Shown piece after piece: positions 5,907-6,055 of a stretch of DNA of 6,055 nt; position 1 is the stretch's first letter, and each line of letters opens with the position of its first letter. The stretch comes from Lachnospiraceae bacterium (GTDB lineage: Bacteria; Bacillota_A; Clostridia; Lachnospirales; Lachnospiraceae). A program made the position numbers and the translations under genes. The notes below the pieces were generated by a model. The model worked only from the letters and a program-made list of their open reading frames with translations, was not told the DNA's origin and did not search any database. The stretch covers positions 1 to 6,055 of the forward strand of contig JAGCZE010000188.1 of NCBI GenBank assembly GCA_017960415.1, given 5' to 3'.

Positions 5907-6055
5907 TCAGATTTTTTCCATTTCGGAAGTAAAGTAATACAGCACCATCTGTTTCCTGATATTGTCAACGGAGCCGTAATATCTTGATTCAAAATCCCGG
6001 CATAAGACTGACATTCTGCCGATATAGAGCGCATCATCAAAAGCATCCAAAGTCT
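5907..6055 (-). CDS. C-terminal end of an unrecognised protein, cut by window edge
   Basis: The last 48 codons of a minus-strand reading frame enter from the right edge and end at TGA (5907-5909), 31 bases before the GGDEF gene. The peptide runs TLDAFDDALYIGRMSVLCRD, then an aromatic and charged stretch including SRYYGSVDNIRKQ, and ends YYFTSEMEKI. I do not recognise the family. A second frame is also open to the edge (stop at 5879-5881), but its product is rich in Trp/Cys with unlikely composition. The chosen frame has codon use (GAT, GCG, CTC, TAT, ATC, GGC) like its neighbours. Close spacing and the same strand suggest co-transcription with the cyclase gene. Confidence 0.55.
   Translation of the reverse strand, partial: TLDAFDDALYIGRMSVLCRDFESRYYGSVDNIRKQMVLYYFTSEMEKI

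Noticed and set aside
5935..5980. TTGACA on the minus strand upstream of the GGDEF gene, as a possible promoter.
   Set aside because: At normal spacing there is no -10 box, the nearest TATTAC being about 24 bases away. It lies inside the upstream coding frame.
5879..6055. Second open minus-strand frame running in from the right edge, ending at TAA 5879-5881.
   Set aside because: Its product has an implausible composition (many Trp, Cys and Met) and it competes with a better frame ending at 5907.

Overview
The window reads as a compact stretch of a Firmicutes/Clostridia chromosome, most plausibly a Lachnospiraceae-type gut or rumen bacterium. That assignment is an inference. It rests on AAAGGA/GGAG ribosome-binding sites, moderate base composition with many AGA/ATA/GGA codons, a DusB-like dihydrouridine synthase, a LacI-type sugar-binding domain fused to GGDEF, and a very large LRR_5 (BspA-like) protein without a signal peptide. 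No tRNA, rRNA, CRISPR array, insertion sequence or attachment site was seen.

All four genes lie on the minus strand, so they are read from right to left. In transcription order they are: (1) the last 48 codons of an unrecognised gene (6055-5907); (2) a 645-residue soluble diguanylate cyclase with a LacI/PurR-type ligand-binding domain at its N-terminus (5875-3938); (3) a tRNA-dihydrouridine synthase (3914-2946); (4) the first 947 codons of a giant leucine-rich-repeat protein (2842-1) that runs off the left edge. Gaps between the first three genes are 31 and 23 bases with no terminator, so they are probably co-transcribed. A 103-base gap, again without a convincing terminator, precedes the LRR gene. 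It holds two 9-base direct repeats 25 bases apart. No stretch over 300 bases lacks a gene, and the plus strand carries only shadow frames.

There is no obvious common pathway. The cyclase would couple a small cytoplasmic ligand (sugar-like, by family) to c-di-GMP. The Dus protein modifies tRNA. The LRR protein is probably an interaction scaffold.

The points most worth attention are these. The LRR protein contains a recurring non-LRR connector, seen four times, that breaks the repeat array into blocks. It lacks a secretion signal and is cysteine-rich. The cyclase has an intact GGDEF but a changed inhibitory-site motif and no DNA-binding domain. Both the dus and LRR genes have start codons where the ribosome-binding site argues for a different start than the outermost one. 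I found no clear evidence of a wholly new multi-gene system.
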